Shown piece after piece: positions 46,237 through 55,085 of a stretch of DNA of 64,000 nt. Made by a program: the position numbers and the translations under genes. Source of the stretch: Nitrososphaerota archaeon (lineage in GTDB: Archaea > Thermoproteota > Nitrososphaeria > Nitrososphaerales > Nitrosopumilaceae). The stretch spans positions 42,908 to 106,907 of the forward strand of contig DAHUYT010000001.1 in assembly GCA_027315065.1 (NCBI GenBank), in the 5' to 3' direction. How positions within the stretch are numbered: the first letter of the stretch is position 1; every line of letters starts with the position of its first letter. The notes beneath the pieces are model-generated. The model ran no database searches. It was not told where the DNA came from and worked only from the letters and a program-made list of their open reading frames with translations.

Positions 46237-46252
46237 TGTATGCAGTCATACA
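46237..46252. promoter_or_regulatory. inverted repeat just before the HIT-gene TATA box
   Basis: TGTATG (46237-46242) and CATACA (46247-46252) flank a 4-base centre and directly precede a TATA-like CTATAAATA (46253-46261), about 25-30 bases from ATG 46284. A protein bound here would affect BRE/TATA access. The arms are short, so chance is possible. Confidence 0.25.
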
Positions 46253-46283
46253 CTATAAATAAAATAAAGGAACGGAAGATATC

Positions 46284-46697
46284 ATGAATTGCATTTTTTG
46301 TGATATAATTGCAGGAAAACAAAACGCATATGTGATATATGAAGACAAAATGCATATTGCAATAATGGACAAGTATCCTATACACCTTGGTCATTCCCTT
46401 GTAATGCCACGAGAGCATCATGAAAAATTAATAGACATGTCAGCAGAAGACGTATCTTCTTTATTTACCCGAGTCCCAATGGTGGCAAAAGCTATCTTGA
46501 AAGCCACAGGAGCAGACGGTTTTAACATTGGTCAAAATAATGGGAAGGCCGCAAATCAGATAATACCACATGTTCATGTACATGTAATACCAAGATATGA
46601 GAAAATGATCAATCCATGGAAGCGAAGAATGATCGCAAATGATGACGAACTAGAAAAATTATCTAACAAAATTAAAAATTTTATAAAATCAAACTAA
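46284..46697 (+). CDS. HIT-family nucleotide hydrolase/transferase
   Basis: A 137-residue histidine-triad protein. It has CIFCDIIAGK at the start, MDKYPIHLGHSLVMPREH, and the triad HVHVHVIPRY. The Hint/HinT and Fhit-like branches act on nucleoside phosphoramidates or dinucleotides; the branch here looks Hint-like. It ends with a 9-base overlap with the convergent thioredoxin gene. Confidence 0.92.
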   Translation: MNCIFCDIIAGKQNAYVIYEDKMHIAIMDKYPIHLGHSLVMPREHHEKLIDMSAEDVSSLFTRVPMVAKAILKATGADGFNIGQNNGKAANQIIPHVHVHVIPRYEKMINPWKRRMIANDDELEKLSNKIKNFIKSN

Positions 46698-47009
46698 TTT
46701 CTTTATCATTGATTCCATGTCTGCTTTAGTTAGACCAACATGTTTTTTTGCGTCTTTTCTATCTATTATCTTTCCTTTTTCAAAAGCAATCATTGTAGGA
46801 ACCGCCTGTATGTTAAATCTGTCCCAAAGGGGATTTTCATCTTCGTCTATTAGAGACTCAACTTTTTCAGCGTTATTAACATAAGTATTTTCAAAAAGAG
46901 GTTTGAAATTTGTGCAATAGGGACACCAACTTGCATAAAAAAGAACAAGCGTTTTTTTGTCATTATTTAATATCTTTGAATCAAACTCTTCGGGTGTTAC
47001 ATATTCCAT
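46689..47009 (-). CDS. thioredoxin-like protein
   Basis: A 106-residue single thioredoxin domain. The active site is ASWCPYCTNFKP, a CPYC variant of the usual CGPC, which tends to give a more oxidising or glutaredoxin-like redox potential. The cis-Pro is in IQAVPTMIAF. No signal peptide, so it is cytoplasmic. It lies about 50 bases downstream of the aRF1 gene on the same strand and may be co-transcribed with it. Confidence 0.9.
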   Translation of the reverse strand: MEYVTPEEFDSKILNNDKKTLVLFYASWCPYCTNFKPLFENTYVNNAEKVESLIDEDENPLWDRFNIQAVPTMIAFEKGKIIDRKDAKKHVGLTKADMESMIKKLV

Positions 47010-47062
47010 ATTTGGAATTAAAAATATAAATTATTTAGAGTTACCGAATTTTATGGCTTGAA

Positions 47063-48337
47063 CTATTGATTTGGATTATATCTTAAAAATGCCCCAACCT
47101 TTCCTATGCTTGATAGCATTGCTCCATGTTCTGTAGTGCCGGATATTACCTCTATTTTTGTTCCTGCCTCATTAGCAAGCAAAGACAGATAATCAACAAT
47201 ATCTCTTTCCGATGATTCAAGATCCATGCTTTTGCAGTTAGGGCATGGTTTACTCAAGAGTTCTTGTATTTTTGGAATTACTTTTGGTCTTTCTAGGATC
47301 TCTGTCTGTATGTGTTGACATCTCTTACATGTGATGTCAATCTTGCGCAAGTTAGTGTCATCAGTTATTAATATCATATCTACCACGTTTCTTTTGAGCA
47401 GGTCTATTATCTCGTTTAAACCATATGTGGCAAGACCTTTTGTATTATGTATATCGTAGAATAATTTCTCTACCAGTCTTTTTTCTTCAACCATCCTAAA
47501 ATCTGTTAGCACGTCTTGTGCTCTTGAAAAAGATTCCCTGACACCTTCGGCACCAGCGTATGATGTATCTAGAGTGGCAGTAATCATATTCTGAAGTCGA
47601 TATTCCAAATATTCTTCTTTTATGAAATTTTCTTTAGTGGGGCCTGGTCCTGATATGATAAGTCCCTTTATTGGATAGATATCGATAAAATATTCTTTTG
47701 TTGTATGAGCAACTCTGTTATAATAATCATTAAGCTCCATCTCTCTTAGTCTTTCAAACCTTCTTGCAGACTGACCACCTTGTCTATGTTTGCCGGCAAC
47801 GCCTGAAGATGTTTCAGACAACACGTCAAGCCTGTCTCCACGTAACAGCCCCCATCCTGCATCTTTTGCATCTATTGCAAGAAATCCTATCATGTTCTCT
47901 TCTCTGAGCATGTCTTTTAGGATATCGACATGAAAATGATCATCACATCGGTAAAGAAATGTCTGGAGTTCTTTTGGGGGTTCTATCTCAAATAATTTTA
48001 TTACTTCACTACCAATGGGACCGCCTCCATCTGGAGGTAAAGCCCCACAAAACATAACAAGCCCATTATCTGGAGTCTTTTTGTATAACTTCAAACGCTG
48101 AATCACTCTTGACAATGCATCCACAACGTGAGTACGAGTAAGATCTGACTTTATGTTATCTGCAGTTCCCTGTTCTTCTCTTAACCCATTTATGATTTCA
48201 TGAAGAGCTTTTTTTGGGGGGGCATAGAGAGAAATTAATTCTGTACCGCGTCCGCTTTTATCTGATAATTCTTCTAACATCTTTCGTAGTCTGTATAACT
48301 TTACTGAATCTTGTTTTTCAATTTTTGGCTTGACCAT
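47063..48337 (-). CDS. prf1: peptide chain release factor aRF1
   Basis: The 424-residue archaeal/eukaryotic-type release factor that reads all three stop codons. The stop-recognition NIKS loop is in TADNIKSDLT, the GGQ peptidyl-hydrolysis motif in KHRQGGQSARRFERLRE, and two Cys pairs (CKRC and CPNC) lie in the C-terminal domain. The length is normal. The DsbA-like gene ends about 20 bases upstream... on the same minus strand, so the two may share a transcript. Confidence 0.96.
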   Translation of the reverse strand: MVKPKIEKQDSVKLYRLRKMLEELSDKSGRGTELISLYAPPKKALHEIINGLREEQGTADNIKSDLTRTHVVDALSRVIQRLKLYKKTPDNGLVMFCGALPPDGGGPIGSEVIKLFEIEPPKELQTFLYRCDDHFHVDILKDMLREENMIGFLAIDAKDAGWGLLRGDRLDVLSETSSGVAGKHRQGGQSARRFERLREMELNDYYNRVAHTTKEYFIDIYPIKGLIISGPGPTKENFIKEEYLEYRLQNMITATLDTSYAGAEGVRESFSRAQDVLTDFRMVEEKRLVEKLFYDIHNTKGLATYGLNEIIDLLKRNVVDMILITDDTNLRKIDITCKRCQHIQTEILERPKVIPKIQELLSKPCPNCKSMDLESSERDIVDYLSLLANEAGTKIEVISGTTEHGAMLSSIGKVGAFLRYNPNQ

Positions 48338-48358
48338 TAAATTACTTCCTAGATAAGG

Positions 48359-49057
48359 TTAGATGGTATCTAACACTTGCTTGAAAACAGAGAAGGGTTG
48401 CGCGCCTACCACTTTTGTAATTGTTTTGTCATTAAATATAATAAATGACGGTGTTCCATCAATGCCTATTTCCTGACCAAATTGTTGATTCTTCAATACC
48501 TTGTCTTCATATTTTTTGTCGCTTATGCATTTATCGAACTGATTCAAATCCAGACCAACATTTGTTGCAAATTGATCAAGAGATTTTTGGTTGATCCATC
48601 CTGTCCTTTCACCACCCCAATTGTTGTATAACTCGTTATGATACTGCCAGTATTTGTTCTGATCATTAGCGCAGTATGACGCCTCTGCAGCTAGTATCGA
48701 ATCATGACCATTTAATGGAAAGTCACGAAATACAAAATTTGCTTTTCCTGTATTGACATATTCCTGAATTAGTTCATCTTGAGTGTTTTGCTGAAATAGA
48801 TGACAATAGGTACACTGGTAATCACCCCATTCTACAATAGTAATCTTTGCGTTAGGATTTCCCAATACGGGAGAACCGTTTTCAATTAATGTCTGAGGCG
48901 ATAATGTGTTATGTGAGTTTGATTGTTGTTGGGTTGGCTGATTCTCAATCAATGTTTGGGATGATGTGCTAAAAGTATTTTCATTCGGGTAAAACAGGTA
49001 TATCAATACGGTAATAATTGCAATCGCTACTGGAATGATGACATAGTGTTTTTTCAC
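48359..49057 (-). CDS. membrane-anchored DsbA-like thiol oxidoreductase
   Basis: A 232-residue protein with an N-terminal helix (VIIPVAIAIITVLIYLF), a Ser/Gln/Asn-rich linker and a DsbA-type thioredoxin fold. The active site is WGDYQCTYCHLFQ and the cis-Pro is in IDGTPSFIIF. It resembles the abundant DSBA-like proteins of Thaumarchaeota, which act on the outer face of the membrane in disulfide formation or repair of extracellular proteins. A tandem repeat (49186-49214) lies 130-160 bases upstream. Confidence 0.9.
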   Translation of the reverse strand: MKKHYVIIPVAIAIITVLIYLFYPNENTFSTSSQTLIENQPTQQQSNSHNTLSPQTLIENGSPVLGNPNAKITIVEWGDYQCTYCHLFQQNTQDELIQEYVNTGKANFVFRDFPLNGHDSILAAEASYCANDQNKYWQYHNELYNNWGGERTGWINQKSLDQFATNVGLDLNQFDKCISDKKYEDKVLKNQQFGQEIGIDGTPSFIIFNDKTITKVVGAQPFSVFKQVLDTI

Positions 49058-49185
49058 GTTTTTATTGTATTTTATACTAATATTAGGATTTGTCGAATTT
49101 CATCTGATGTTTTTTACTTTCTAATAAAAATGAGTGCAATAGCTTGATGTTACAAAAGATAGTCTCATGATTCATAATCTATTCT

Positions 49186-49214
49186 TTTTTTGAAGAACAT
49201 TTTTTGAAGAACAT
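49186..49214. repeat. tandem repeat of a 14-15 base unit
   Basis: The unit TTTTTGAAGAACAT is present twice in direct tandem (49187-49200 and 49201-49214). It lies between the small regulator gene and the DsbA-like gene, both on the minus strand, where it could be a binding site or slippage product. No other copy was noticed. Confidence 0.5.
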
Positions 49215-49237
49215 GTTATCTAGTATAAACAAAAAAG

Positions 49238-49579
49238 TCACGATGTGTCTTGATTTGGAGTTAGAATAATCACGGGCTCTGGTTTTTTAATGCTAATTTC
49301 GGCTTTGCTAATCCTACTCTTGTATACTTTGAATCTTTTTCCATTGTCAGATATTTCAAATTTTTCCATATTGACAAGGGCGATCTCCTCCAAATCTGTG
49401 ATTTTCTTGTATACTGAGCTTAATGGAATGCGATGTTTTTCTGATAGCTCCGCTGCTGTTTTTCCTTCTTTTATGATTGAAAATAGGATTGTCCTAGATT
49501 GGGCATCTGCTAAAGACTCCAAAACCTTTTGGTTTATGTCATACTTTTTCAACTGCGCAAATGATATTTTTTTCTTCAA
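49238..49579 (-). CDS. ArsR-like winged-helix transcription regulator
   Basis: A 113-residue protein with one winged-helix domain (about 15-90): the DAQSRTILFSIIKEGKTAAEL helices, recognition helix IPLSSVYKKITDLEE, and a wing around DNGKRFKVYKSR. There are no Cys residues for metal sensing. The last 15 residues are Pro-rich. A 14-base palindrome lies between its TATA-like box and its start, suggesting that it represses itself. The DsbA-like gene downstream is a candidate target. Confidence 0.8.
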   Translation of the reverse strand: MKKKISFAQLKKYDINQKVLESLADAQSRTILFSIIKEGKTAAELSEKHRIPLSSVYKKITDLEEIALVNMEKFEISDNGKRFKVYKSRISKAEISIKKPEPVIILTPNQDTS

Positions 49580-49590
49580 TGTTTTTTGAA

Positions 49591-49604
49591 TTAGGTCGAC
49601 CTAA
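49591..49604. promoter_or_regulatory. 14-base perfect palindrome, probable autoregulatory operator
   Basis: TTAGGTCGACCTAA is fully symmetric and lies 12-25 bases before the regulator's ATG (49579). On the minus strand a TATA-like TTTAAATATTT overlaps or touches its upstream side, so a bound dimer would block polymerase at the transcription start. This is the classic layout for archaeal autorepression. Confidence 0.5.
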
Positions 49605-49727
49605 ATATTTAAACCAAATGTAATAGTATTGCAAACTATGAAGGAAATTCCTGCAAACACATATGCGTTAAATTAAATTTTACTTCACATAGGCTTAAAT
49701 CCATGTTTTTGTGTTAATTTTTAACAG

Positions 49728-51098
49728 TTGAAGGACGGTCTTAAGATACATCGGGTAACGCGTATTGTGCTCTTTGTAATGATTACGCTTAGTTTCTTTC
49801 CCTTGTCAGATGTAATAAAACCCATAAGTGCAATGCAGGGACTTATTCCACAACTTGAACCTATTGAGCATATCTCATCCAATCCAAATTTGTACGTATC
49901 CGCAGAAAATCCTTTATTCAAAAATTATTTTGCAGGACCAATGGTTATCGAAGTAATTGTATCTGATCCAAACATTAGTCAATTGGACCAGGTATACGGT
50001 GAGCCTGTGGTGACTGTCAACGGTAAGAGACTGAGGATGGCACAGGGTACAGACGGTAACTGGTATGGATACTTTGCTGATAGAAACCAAGCAATAGCTG
50101 CTGCTAACACGGCAGTACTAAGCGGGAAGGGTCTAAATTTTGGCGGGTTCTGTAGTCAGTCAAGTACTTTGAGTCCAAGCTCAGGTGTTGATTATTCACA
50201 AACTACAGGCTTCACAATTGCGAGAGGCGGGTTCGGTTCACTTAATCACACTAATGATCTGGCACTTCCAAATCTTGTTGCCATTACCCCATCCAACCTA
50301 CCAGCATGTTCCAATACTCAGGGTACACTTACAGGAGGTCAAATGGAACACGTGGTTAGAGAAAATAAGACACTAAATACAAATGTTCATGGATTTGGCG
50401 CAAATAATATTTATGAAAAAATCTGGCCGGTAATCCAGCTATATGATTTCTCAGCAATTCCTACTTCTGTAACAGTCGATTATCAAGCAGCTGGAGGAGA
50501 CCAAATCGTCAATCTGATCTTCGATAGGATTCCATCAAATCTTATTCATGTTTATGCTGATAGGCCAGATTTTTCTAGGGGTGCTCAAGTTCAAGCAGAT
50601 TTGCTTGATCCTCAGCTTAACATAGATCCTACTGATGAAGATTCTTGGACATGGGGGGCTTCCGCCACAAATAACACACTATACTATATGGCATTTGATA
50701 GAAATGGAGAGCCAGATGCGGACGGAACCCCAGCAATGCAAAACCTCATAGGAAACTTGACCACTTTCATGTTTAATCACAATGGGAGACTTACAGAGAA
50801 TCCAAATCCACAAGGCGTGATTGTTTCAAAGCTACAAACCAATGGGGTTCAAACATTATTCTCCACCAATAATGGCTTTATGCGGACCAAGTCCATCAGT
50901 GCCCTGTCGGTTCCAATTACCATACGTGAATTAGGTCCAAACGCAGGTATTTTCAGTGATTATGATAACGGAGGTATAGCGGATCTAATAATTTTAAATG
51001 ATGCACCGAGAGACAAGTCATTCACTGCTACATATAATGACAGAACTTACAGCGTAGTAGTAAAATTCCATGATGCAAAATTAACTATGGGCTGGTAA
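49728..51098 (+). CDS. secreted S-layer-like surface protein
   Basis: A 456-residue exported protein starting at TTG 49728, with a signal peptide of about 36 residues (IVLFVMITLSFFPL). The mature N-terminus (SAENPLFKNYFAGPMVIEVI, then VTVNGKRLRMAQGTDGNWYGYF) resembles the start of large thaumarchaeal surface-layer proteins. Long beta-rich regions with sequons follow; there is no C-terminal anchor. It is much shorter than the main S-layer proteins, so it may be a secondary surface protein. The assignment is from memory of the pattern. Confidence 0.6.
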   Translation: MKDGLKIHRVTRIVLFVMITLSFFPLSDVIKPISAMQGLIPQLEPIEHISSNPNLYVSAENPLFKNYFAGPMVIEVIVSDPNISQLDQVYGEPVVTVNGKRLRMAQGTDGNWYGYFADRNQAIAAANTAVLSGKGLNFGGFCSQSSTLSPSSGVDYSQTTGFTIARGGFGSLNHTNDLALPNLVAITPSNLPACSNTQGTLTGGQMEHVVRENKTLNTNVHGFGANNIYEKIWPVIQLYDFSAIPTSVTVDYQAAGGDQIVNLIFDRIPSNLIHVYADRPDFSRGAQVQADLLDPQLNIDPTDEDSWTWGASATNNTLYYMAFDRNGEPDADGTPAMQNLIGNLTTFMFNHNGRLTENPNPQGVIVSKLQTNGVQTLFSTNNGFMRTKSISALSVPITIRELGPNAGIFSDYDNGGIADLIILNDAPRDKSFTATYNDRTYSVVVKFHDAKLTMGW

Positions 51099-51158
51099 CT
51101 ATCAACTGAACTGATCATCTAATCGCATATCATGCAAGATCAAAATCATGACGAATTC

Positions 51159-52184
51159 TCACGTTATAATTCTAGATAATTGGTTTTCTTTTTTTGCAAT
51201 CTTTATTTCTCGTGCTATTCGGCGTCCCATGCTCATGGGTTCATCATATAAGAAACCTGAATATGGAGAACCATCAATGTAAAGATTTGTACCAGCTACT
51301 ATTCTTGCTGAAAATTCGAAGGTAGTGAATTTACTATTCTCATCATAAACTCCCTCTAAACAAAACGGCCCATTCATACCTGGGGGTACAAGTCTTTTTG
51401 CTGCCTCGACAAATCTTTCACCCATGGAATAGACCTCATCTAAAAGAGACTCACGTAAAACTAACGGGCTGTTTCCAACCACATTGAAAGAAGGTATCTT
51501 GTTTATGTCTGTCTGTTGCGGTGCAGGAATTCTTCCTAGACCATCTATATCAGATTCATATCTTCTATCGACGCCAAAAAATTCTAAATTATCTGATACT
51601 GGAGAATGGAAATATTGAAGATACGCTGAAACACCAAAAGCATATTCCTGCAAGTATAAATCATTATCTCCATTGATAAGCCCTTGATCTATAAGCATGT
51701 CTCTTTTTCTTTTATAGTCTTTCTCACTAGTAGCTAAAAAATATCCTTTGCCCCCTGCGGCTCCATTTCTTTTAGCTATCACTAGACCATTAATTTCCTT
51801 AGGGTTCGAAACAGATTTTGGAATGTCTAGTCTTGATTCTAACATTAGTTTTTCTTTCATTTTTCTGTCAGACTCCCATCTTAGAATCCACTTATTTCCA
51901 AATATCGGGATCTTGATCGATTCTATTTCAGACGGTTCCATCTGTGAAATCAGAGTTCCATGTGGTATTATAACAGATTTTTTTTCTTCAAGTTTGGAAA
52001 TGCATCGCTGTTCTAGTATTTCCTTGAAAGAGTCAACTAGTATTAATTCATCTATGAATGAAAAACGTCGATACAGCTTTTCTCGTTTCTTTTCACAAAC
52101 CAAAAGTGTTGTGAATCCTTCGTCCTTTGCACCTTTTAGCACTTGAAGTGCACAATGTGAACCTAATGTTACTATTGATGTCAT
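51159..52184 (-). CDS. purP: formate-dependent FAICAR synthetase PurP
   Basis: A 341-residue ATP-grasp enzyme of archaeal purine synthesis that formylates AICAR with formate and ATP. LGSHCALQVLKGAKDEGF at the start, AKRNGAAGGKGYFLA in the ATP-grasp core, and the RIPAPQQ and FEFSARIVAGTN blocks near the end match PurP. It is specific to archaea, where it replaces the folate-dependent PurH formyltransferase step. No other purine gene is adjacent. Confidence 0.9.
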   Translation of the reverse strand: MTSIVTLGSHCALQVLKGAKDEGFTTLLVCEKKREKLYRRFSFIDELILVDSFKEILEQRCISKLEEKKSVIIPHGTLISQMEPSEIESIKIPIFGNKWILRWESDRKMKEKLMLESRLDIPKSVSNPKEINGLVIAKRNGAAGGKGYFLATSEKDYKRKRDMLIDQGLINGDNDLYLQEYAFGVSAYLQYFHSPVSDNLEFFGVDRRYESDIDGLGRIPAPQQTDINKIPSFNVVGNSPLVLRESLLDEVYSMGERFVEAAKRLVPPGMNGPFCLEGVYDENSKFTTFEFSARIVAGTNLYIDGSPYSGFLYDEPMSMGRRIAREIKIAKKENQLSRIIT

Positions 52185-52212
52185 GTCAATGCCTTACATA
52201 TGATAACAGTAT

Positions 52213-52428
52213 TTATGAAAGTTCCATATTGCTGCTTGAAACAAAGGCAAAAACATCGTCTATTAATTCAATTGATAAACTCGTTCTATATTCTTGAGGG
52301 GTATTTTTTAGAACAAAATCAATCACGGACTGATGTTCATCAATTTTGTCATCCTGCAATCTCATTGAATAAAGGGTCATTGCTTGAGAGATTAGAATTG
52401 CCATCTTTTCCCTATTTGTTAGAGTCAT
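52213..52428 (-). CDS. small helical protein, unknown function
   Basis: A 71-residue protein from ATG 52428; an in-frame TTG at 52476 would add sixteen residues. It appears fully helical and acidic (MTLTNREKMAIL at the start, then LIDDVFAFV near the end). It lies between purP and the helical protein at 52513 on the same strand. I do not recognise it. The open frame and position support it only moderately. Confidence 0.5.
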   Translation of the reverse strand: MTLTNREKMAILISQAMTLYSMRLQDDKIDEHQSVIDFVLKNTPQEYRTSLSIELIDDVFAFVSSSNMELS

Positions 52429-52512
52429 AGTGCAATAAACAACAGTTTCCAATTTGAGCTTTGTGTTAAATAACAAAATGAGGTCAAACTCATTTCGGAA
52501 TTTGTCTAAAAT

Positions 52513-52869
52513 CTAGGAAGAGCCAATTACAGATAGAAATCTACTAATTGGTTCTTGATATGCAAACTCGTCTAGGTTCTTTTTAATCAAATCCACTATG
52601 GTCTTGTGGGACCATCCATCAAGCTCTTTGAACACTCTATGGAGCATCTCAGGATTGTTATAGCAGTCAAATATGTAGCAGTTGTATTCTGTTTCTAGCT
52701 TTCTAGTCACTTGATCCAGTATTGGTCCGCCCATGTCTAGGAGTGCTTTCTCTATTGCCAATCCTACCAGAGCTTTCTTTACTGTGTTATCTTGAATCAT
52801 GACTAACAATCCGCTTCTTGTAGGGCTCTGAATTCTACTCGTGCTCGTCAACCCCAACATTTGATTCAA
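52513..52869 (-). CDS. small helical protein, unknown function
   Basis: A 118-residue protein. After a Ser/Thr-rich start, residues 28-110 form amphipathic helices (KALVGLAIEKALLDMGGPIL, then ELDGWSHKTIVDLIKKNL). The layout recalls small Nitrososphaera output-type domains, but this is a weak memory-based likeness. It is divergent from a regulator gene at 53046, with an 8-4-8 inverted repeat between them. Confidence 0.6.
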   Translation of the reverse strand: MNQMLGLTSTSRIQSPTRSGLLVMIQDNTVKKALVGLAIEKALLDMGGPILDQVTRKLETEYNCYIFDCYNNPEMLHRVFKELDGWSHKTIVDLIKKNLDEFAYQEPISRFLSVIGSS

Positions 52870-52902
52870 TTACTTCCCTAGTTTGGAGAATTTGTATCAT
52901 GT

Positions 52903-52922
52903 AGTATCCATATGTGGATACT
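52903..52922. promoter_or_regulatory. 8-4-8 inverted repeat between divergent genes
   Basis: AGTATCCA (52903-52910) and TGGATACT (52915-52922) are perfect inverted arms around a 4-base centre, 34 bases upstream of the 52513-52869 gene and 124 before the regulator at 53046. A second, shorter repeat (GTATTA/TAATAC, 52941-52958) surrounds a TATA-like TTATAT. These are good candidate operators for the adjacent regulator. Confidence 0.5.
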
Positions 52923-53045
52923 GTATTTGTAGACTAGTGAGTATTATTATATTAATACAGTTTTTCGATCTATATGCAAGCAGGGTGAAAATTTGAAATC
53001 ATTTCCCCAAAATAGATAAGTAGTACTTATTCTAACACAAACCTG

Positions 53046-54011
53046 TTGACTAGACAAGAATCCACATTTGGTGATGTGTCTCTTGATGGTAATTTGGAAA
53101 AGATCTTGAAGATTGAAAAGGAACCAAAGATTGTTACCAAGTTAACTGATGTATTGTCAATTCTTTCAAAAACTGACGCTTTAACAATTTTTTCAGTTGC
53201 AAAAAATGGTCTAGAATCAGAGCTTGACACTCCAAAAAAAATTGGATTAACAAAAAAACAATATTACACTAGGCTCAAGCAGTTAGTTGAACTTGGATTA
53301 TTAAACAAAAATGAAAGTAAGTATGTTCATACTGCATTAGGCAACATCATTTATGAAAAACATATTGTAGGTCTTTTAAACAACATGAAAATTTCAAAAG
53401 AACTAGAAATGATTGATCTCTTAAAGCGAACTTCCAAGTTTAAACCAGAAGAAATTTCTAACTTTGTTTCAAAATTAAACCCTGAAATGAATTTAGGATC
53501 AACTCTTGATGTTAGAAATGGCACTTTTGAATTGATTTCAACGTTTGACATGATGGTACAAAAAATTGTGGAAGTAATTGAAATCGCAGAAAAAGAAATT
53601 CTTCTAGTAACTAGATTTCCAAATGAATGTATAATTAATGCAATATTGAAAAAAAACAGTGGAAAAATCTCCACAAAAATTATAACGGATATCAGCATGG
53701 TTAAGAATTATCTCAATTCAGAACAGGATGGGATTAAAATTAATGACAAAAATAGATCAGAGAGAATCAATGTTGTTGCTAATCCTTTCTATCCTTTAAA
53801 GATAGAACGTAGATACTTTAAGGTACCTTTTTGCATGTTGATAGTTGATCAGAAATATGTCATTTTGGAGATTGCCGACAACTATGAACCAGAAAAACTC
53901 AAGTTGGTAATATTTGGAAATGATGAAATATTTTCATCTCAAACGAGAACGAAATTTGAGAATATGTGGGAACAATCTTCAATAAATCTACCTACCAATA
54001 TTTCCATATAA
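53046..54011 (+). CDS. winged-helix regulator with C-terminal effector domain
   Basis: A 321-residue protein starting at TTG 53046. Residues 40-105 are a winged helix (VLSILSKTDALTIF, GLTKKQYYTRLKQLVELGLL). The rest resembles the effector domain of the archaeal DUF1724/FilR1 or TrmB-like regulators, with two strand-rich units (EKEILLVTRFPNE, then MLIVDQKYVILEIADN). Such proteins repress or activate surface and metabolic genes. No ligand is evident. The inverted repeats at 52903-52958 are possible sites. Confidence 0.75.
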   Translation: MTRQESTFGDVSLDGNLEKILKIEKEPKIVTKLTDVLSILSKTDALTIFSVAKNGLESELDTPKKIGLTKKQYYTRLKQLVELGLLNKNESKYVHTALGNIIYEKHIVGLLNNMKISKELEMIDLLKRTSKFKPEEISNFVSKLNPEMNLGSTLDVRNGTFELISTFDMMVQKIVEVIEIAEKEILLVTRFPNECIINAILKKNSGKISTKIITDISMVKNYLNSEQDGIKINDKNRSERINVVANPFYPLKIERRYFKVPFCMLIVDQKYVILEIADNYEPEKLKLVIFGNDEIFSSQTRTKFENMWEQSSINLPTNISI

Positions 54012-54184
54012 GGGAAATTTTCAGGTCTTTTTCTGTATGAGCAATTAGATACTTTTGTTAATACTGTGATAACTTCATTCTGGGTTCGTATTTTATGACA
54101 TGAAAAATGTAAACAGAACACTCGATTTGCTTAATGCTGAATATAGATACCTAGATTCTCATTTATGTAATGACTAAATATACT

Positions 54185-55057
54185 TTAAGAAAATATTCCT
54201 GCGGTCAAAACGCCAGAAAGCAATGAAATCTGGCATGCAAAAATACAATATCTGATAGAACGGCGACATTTGTTTAATTCTAATTTATTCTCGGGATGTT
54301 TTGATATCTTGTAAATTCTTGATAATATGAACATGGTAACTATGATCCCAAATACTGCCCCTGCGATACTTATTCCAAGATACATGTCTGAAATAAAAAA
54401 TAATGACGTGATGATAAAACTTGCCGCTATTGTTATTATAAGAGTTTTTTTAATCCCAAGTACTATTGGGAAAGTACGTCTACCAGCTTTACCATCTCCC
54501 TTTAAATCCGAGATATCTCCTAAAGGTCCTAGTATGAAGTAAAAAAGAAAAGCAATCAATGATGATATTATTCCAAGATGTGAAAAAGTTCCCGATGATA
54601 GACATCCCATCATTGAAGTAATAAATGCACCACCGCCGGTAACGGTTGTTTTTATTATGAACATATTTTTGAGTTGAATTCGTGGATTGGAATATGCTAT
54701 TGCTAACCCAGAAAAGATCAATGATGCAATTCCTGTTGCGATGTTGATTGAAAATGCAAGTATTGTAGCAATAACAAAAAATGCTATCGTATAACAAATA
54801 GTAATACGATGTTTGATATTATCAAGTTCATGAGCTGATCTCCTATTGTTAATTTTATCGATTTGGTAATCAGTTATGTCATTGTAAAGATATGTCGCAA
54901 GTGCCACAAGATATGTTGAGGCTACCAGACATATTGGAATTGAAAAGTCTGGTACTTTTCCACCGGATGAAATCAGGAATGTCCCAAGTGCTGATATCGC
55001 AAACGCATAAACTAATGATCTAGACCTTACAAGATGAACAAGCGTAGTGATCCATAT
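54185..55057 (-). CDS. UbiA-family prenyltransferase, no canonical start codon
   Basis: An integral membrane prenyltransferase. The two Asp-rich motifs are YLYNDITDYQID and LGDISDLKGDG, and about eight helices are predicted. The first in-frame canonical start is GTG 54907, which gives 240 residues but omits helix 1. Upstream the frame stays open and encodes LVRSRSLVYAFAISALGTFL, a normal UbiA first helix, back to ATA 55055-55057. I therefore extend the gene and infer a non-standard start or a local indel. In archaea the family makes ether lipids or quinones; the acceptor here is unknown. Confidence 0.8.
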   Translation of the reverse strand: MWITTLVHLVRSRSLVYAFAISALGTFLISSGGKVPDFSIPICLVASTYLVALATYLYNDITDYQIDKINNRRSAHELDNIKHRITICYTIAFFVIATILAFSINIATGIASLIFSGLAIAYSNPRIQLKNMFIIKTTVTGGGAFITSMMGCLSSGTFSHLGIISSLIAFLFYFILGPLGDISDLKGDGKAGRRTFPIVLGIKKTLIITIAASFIITSLFFISDMYLGISIAGAVFGIIVTMFILSRIYKISKHPENKLELNKCRRSIRYCIFACQISLLSGVLTAGIFS

Positions 55058-55085
55058 GCCAAGCCCAGGCGTTCTGTCTTCTTGG

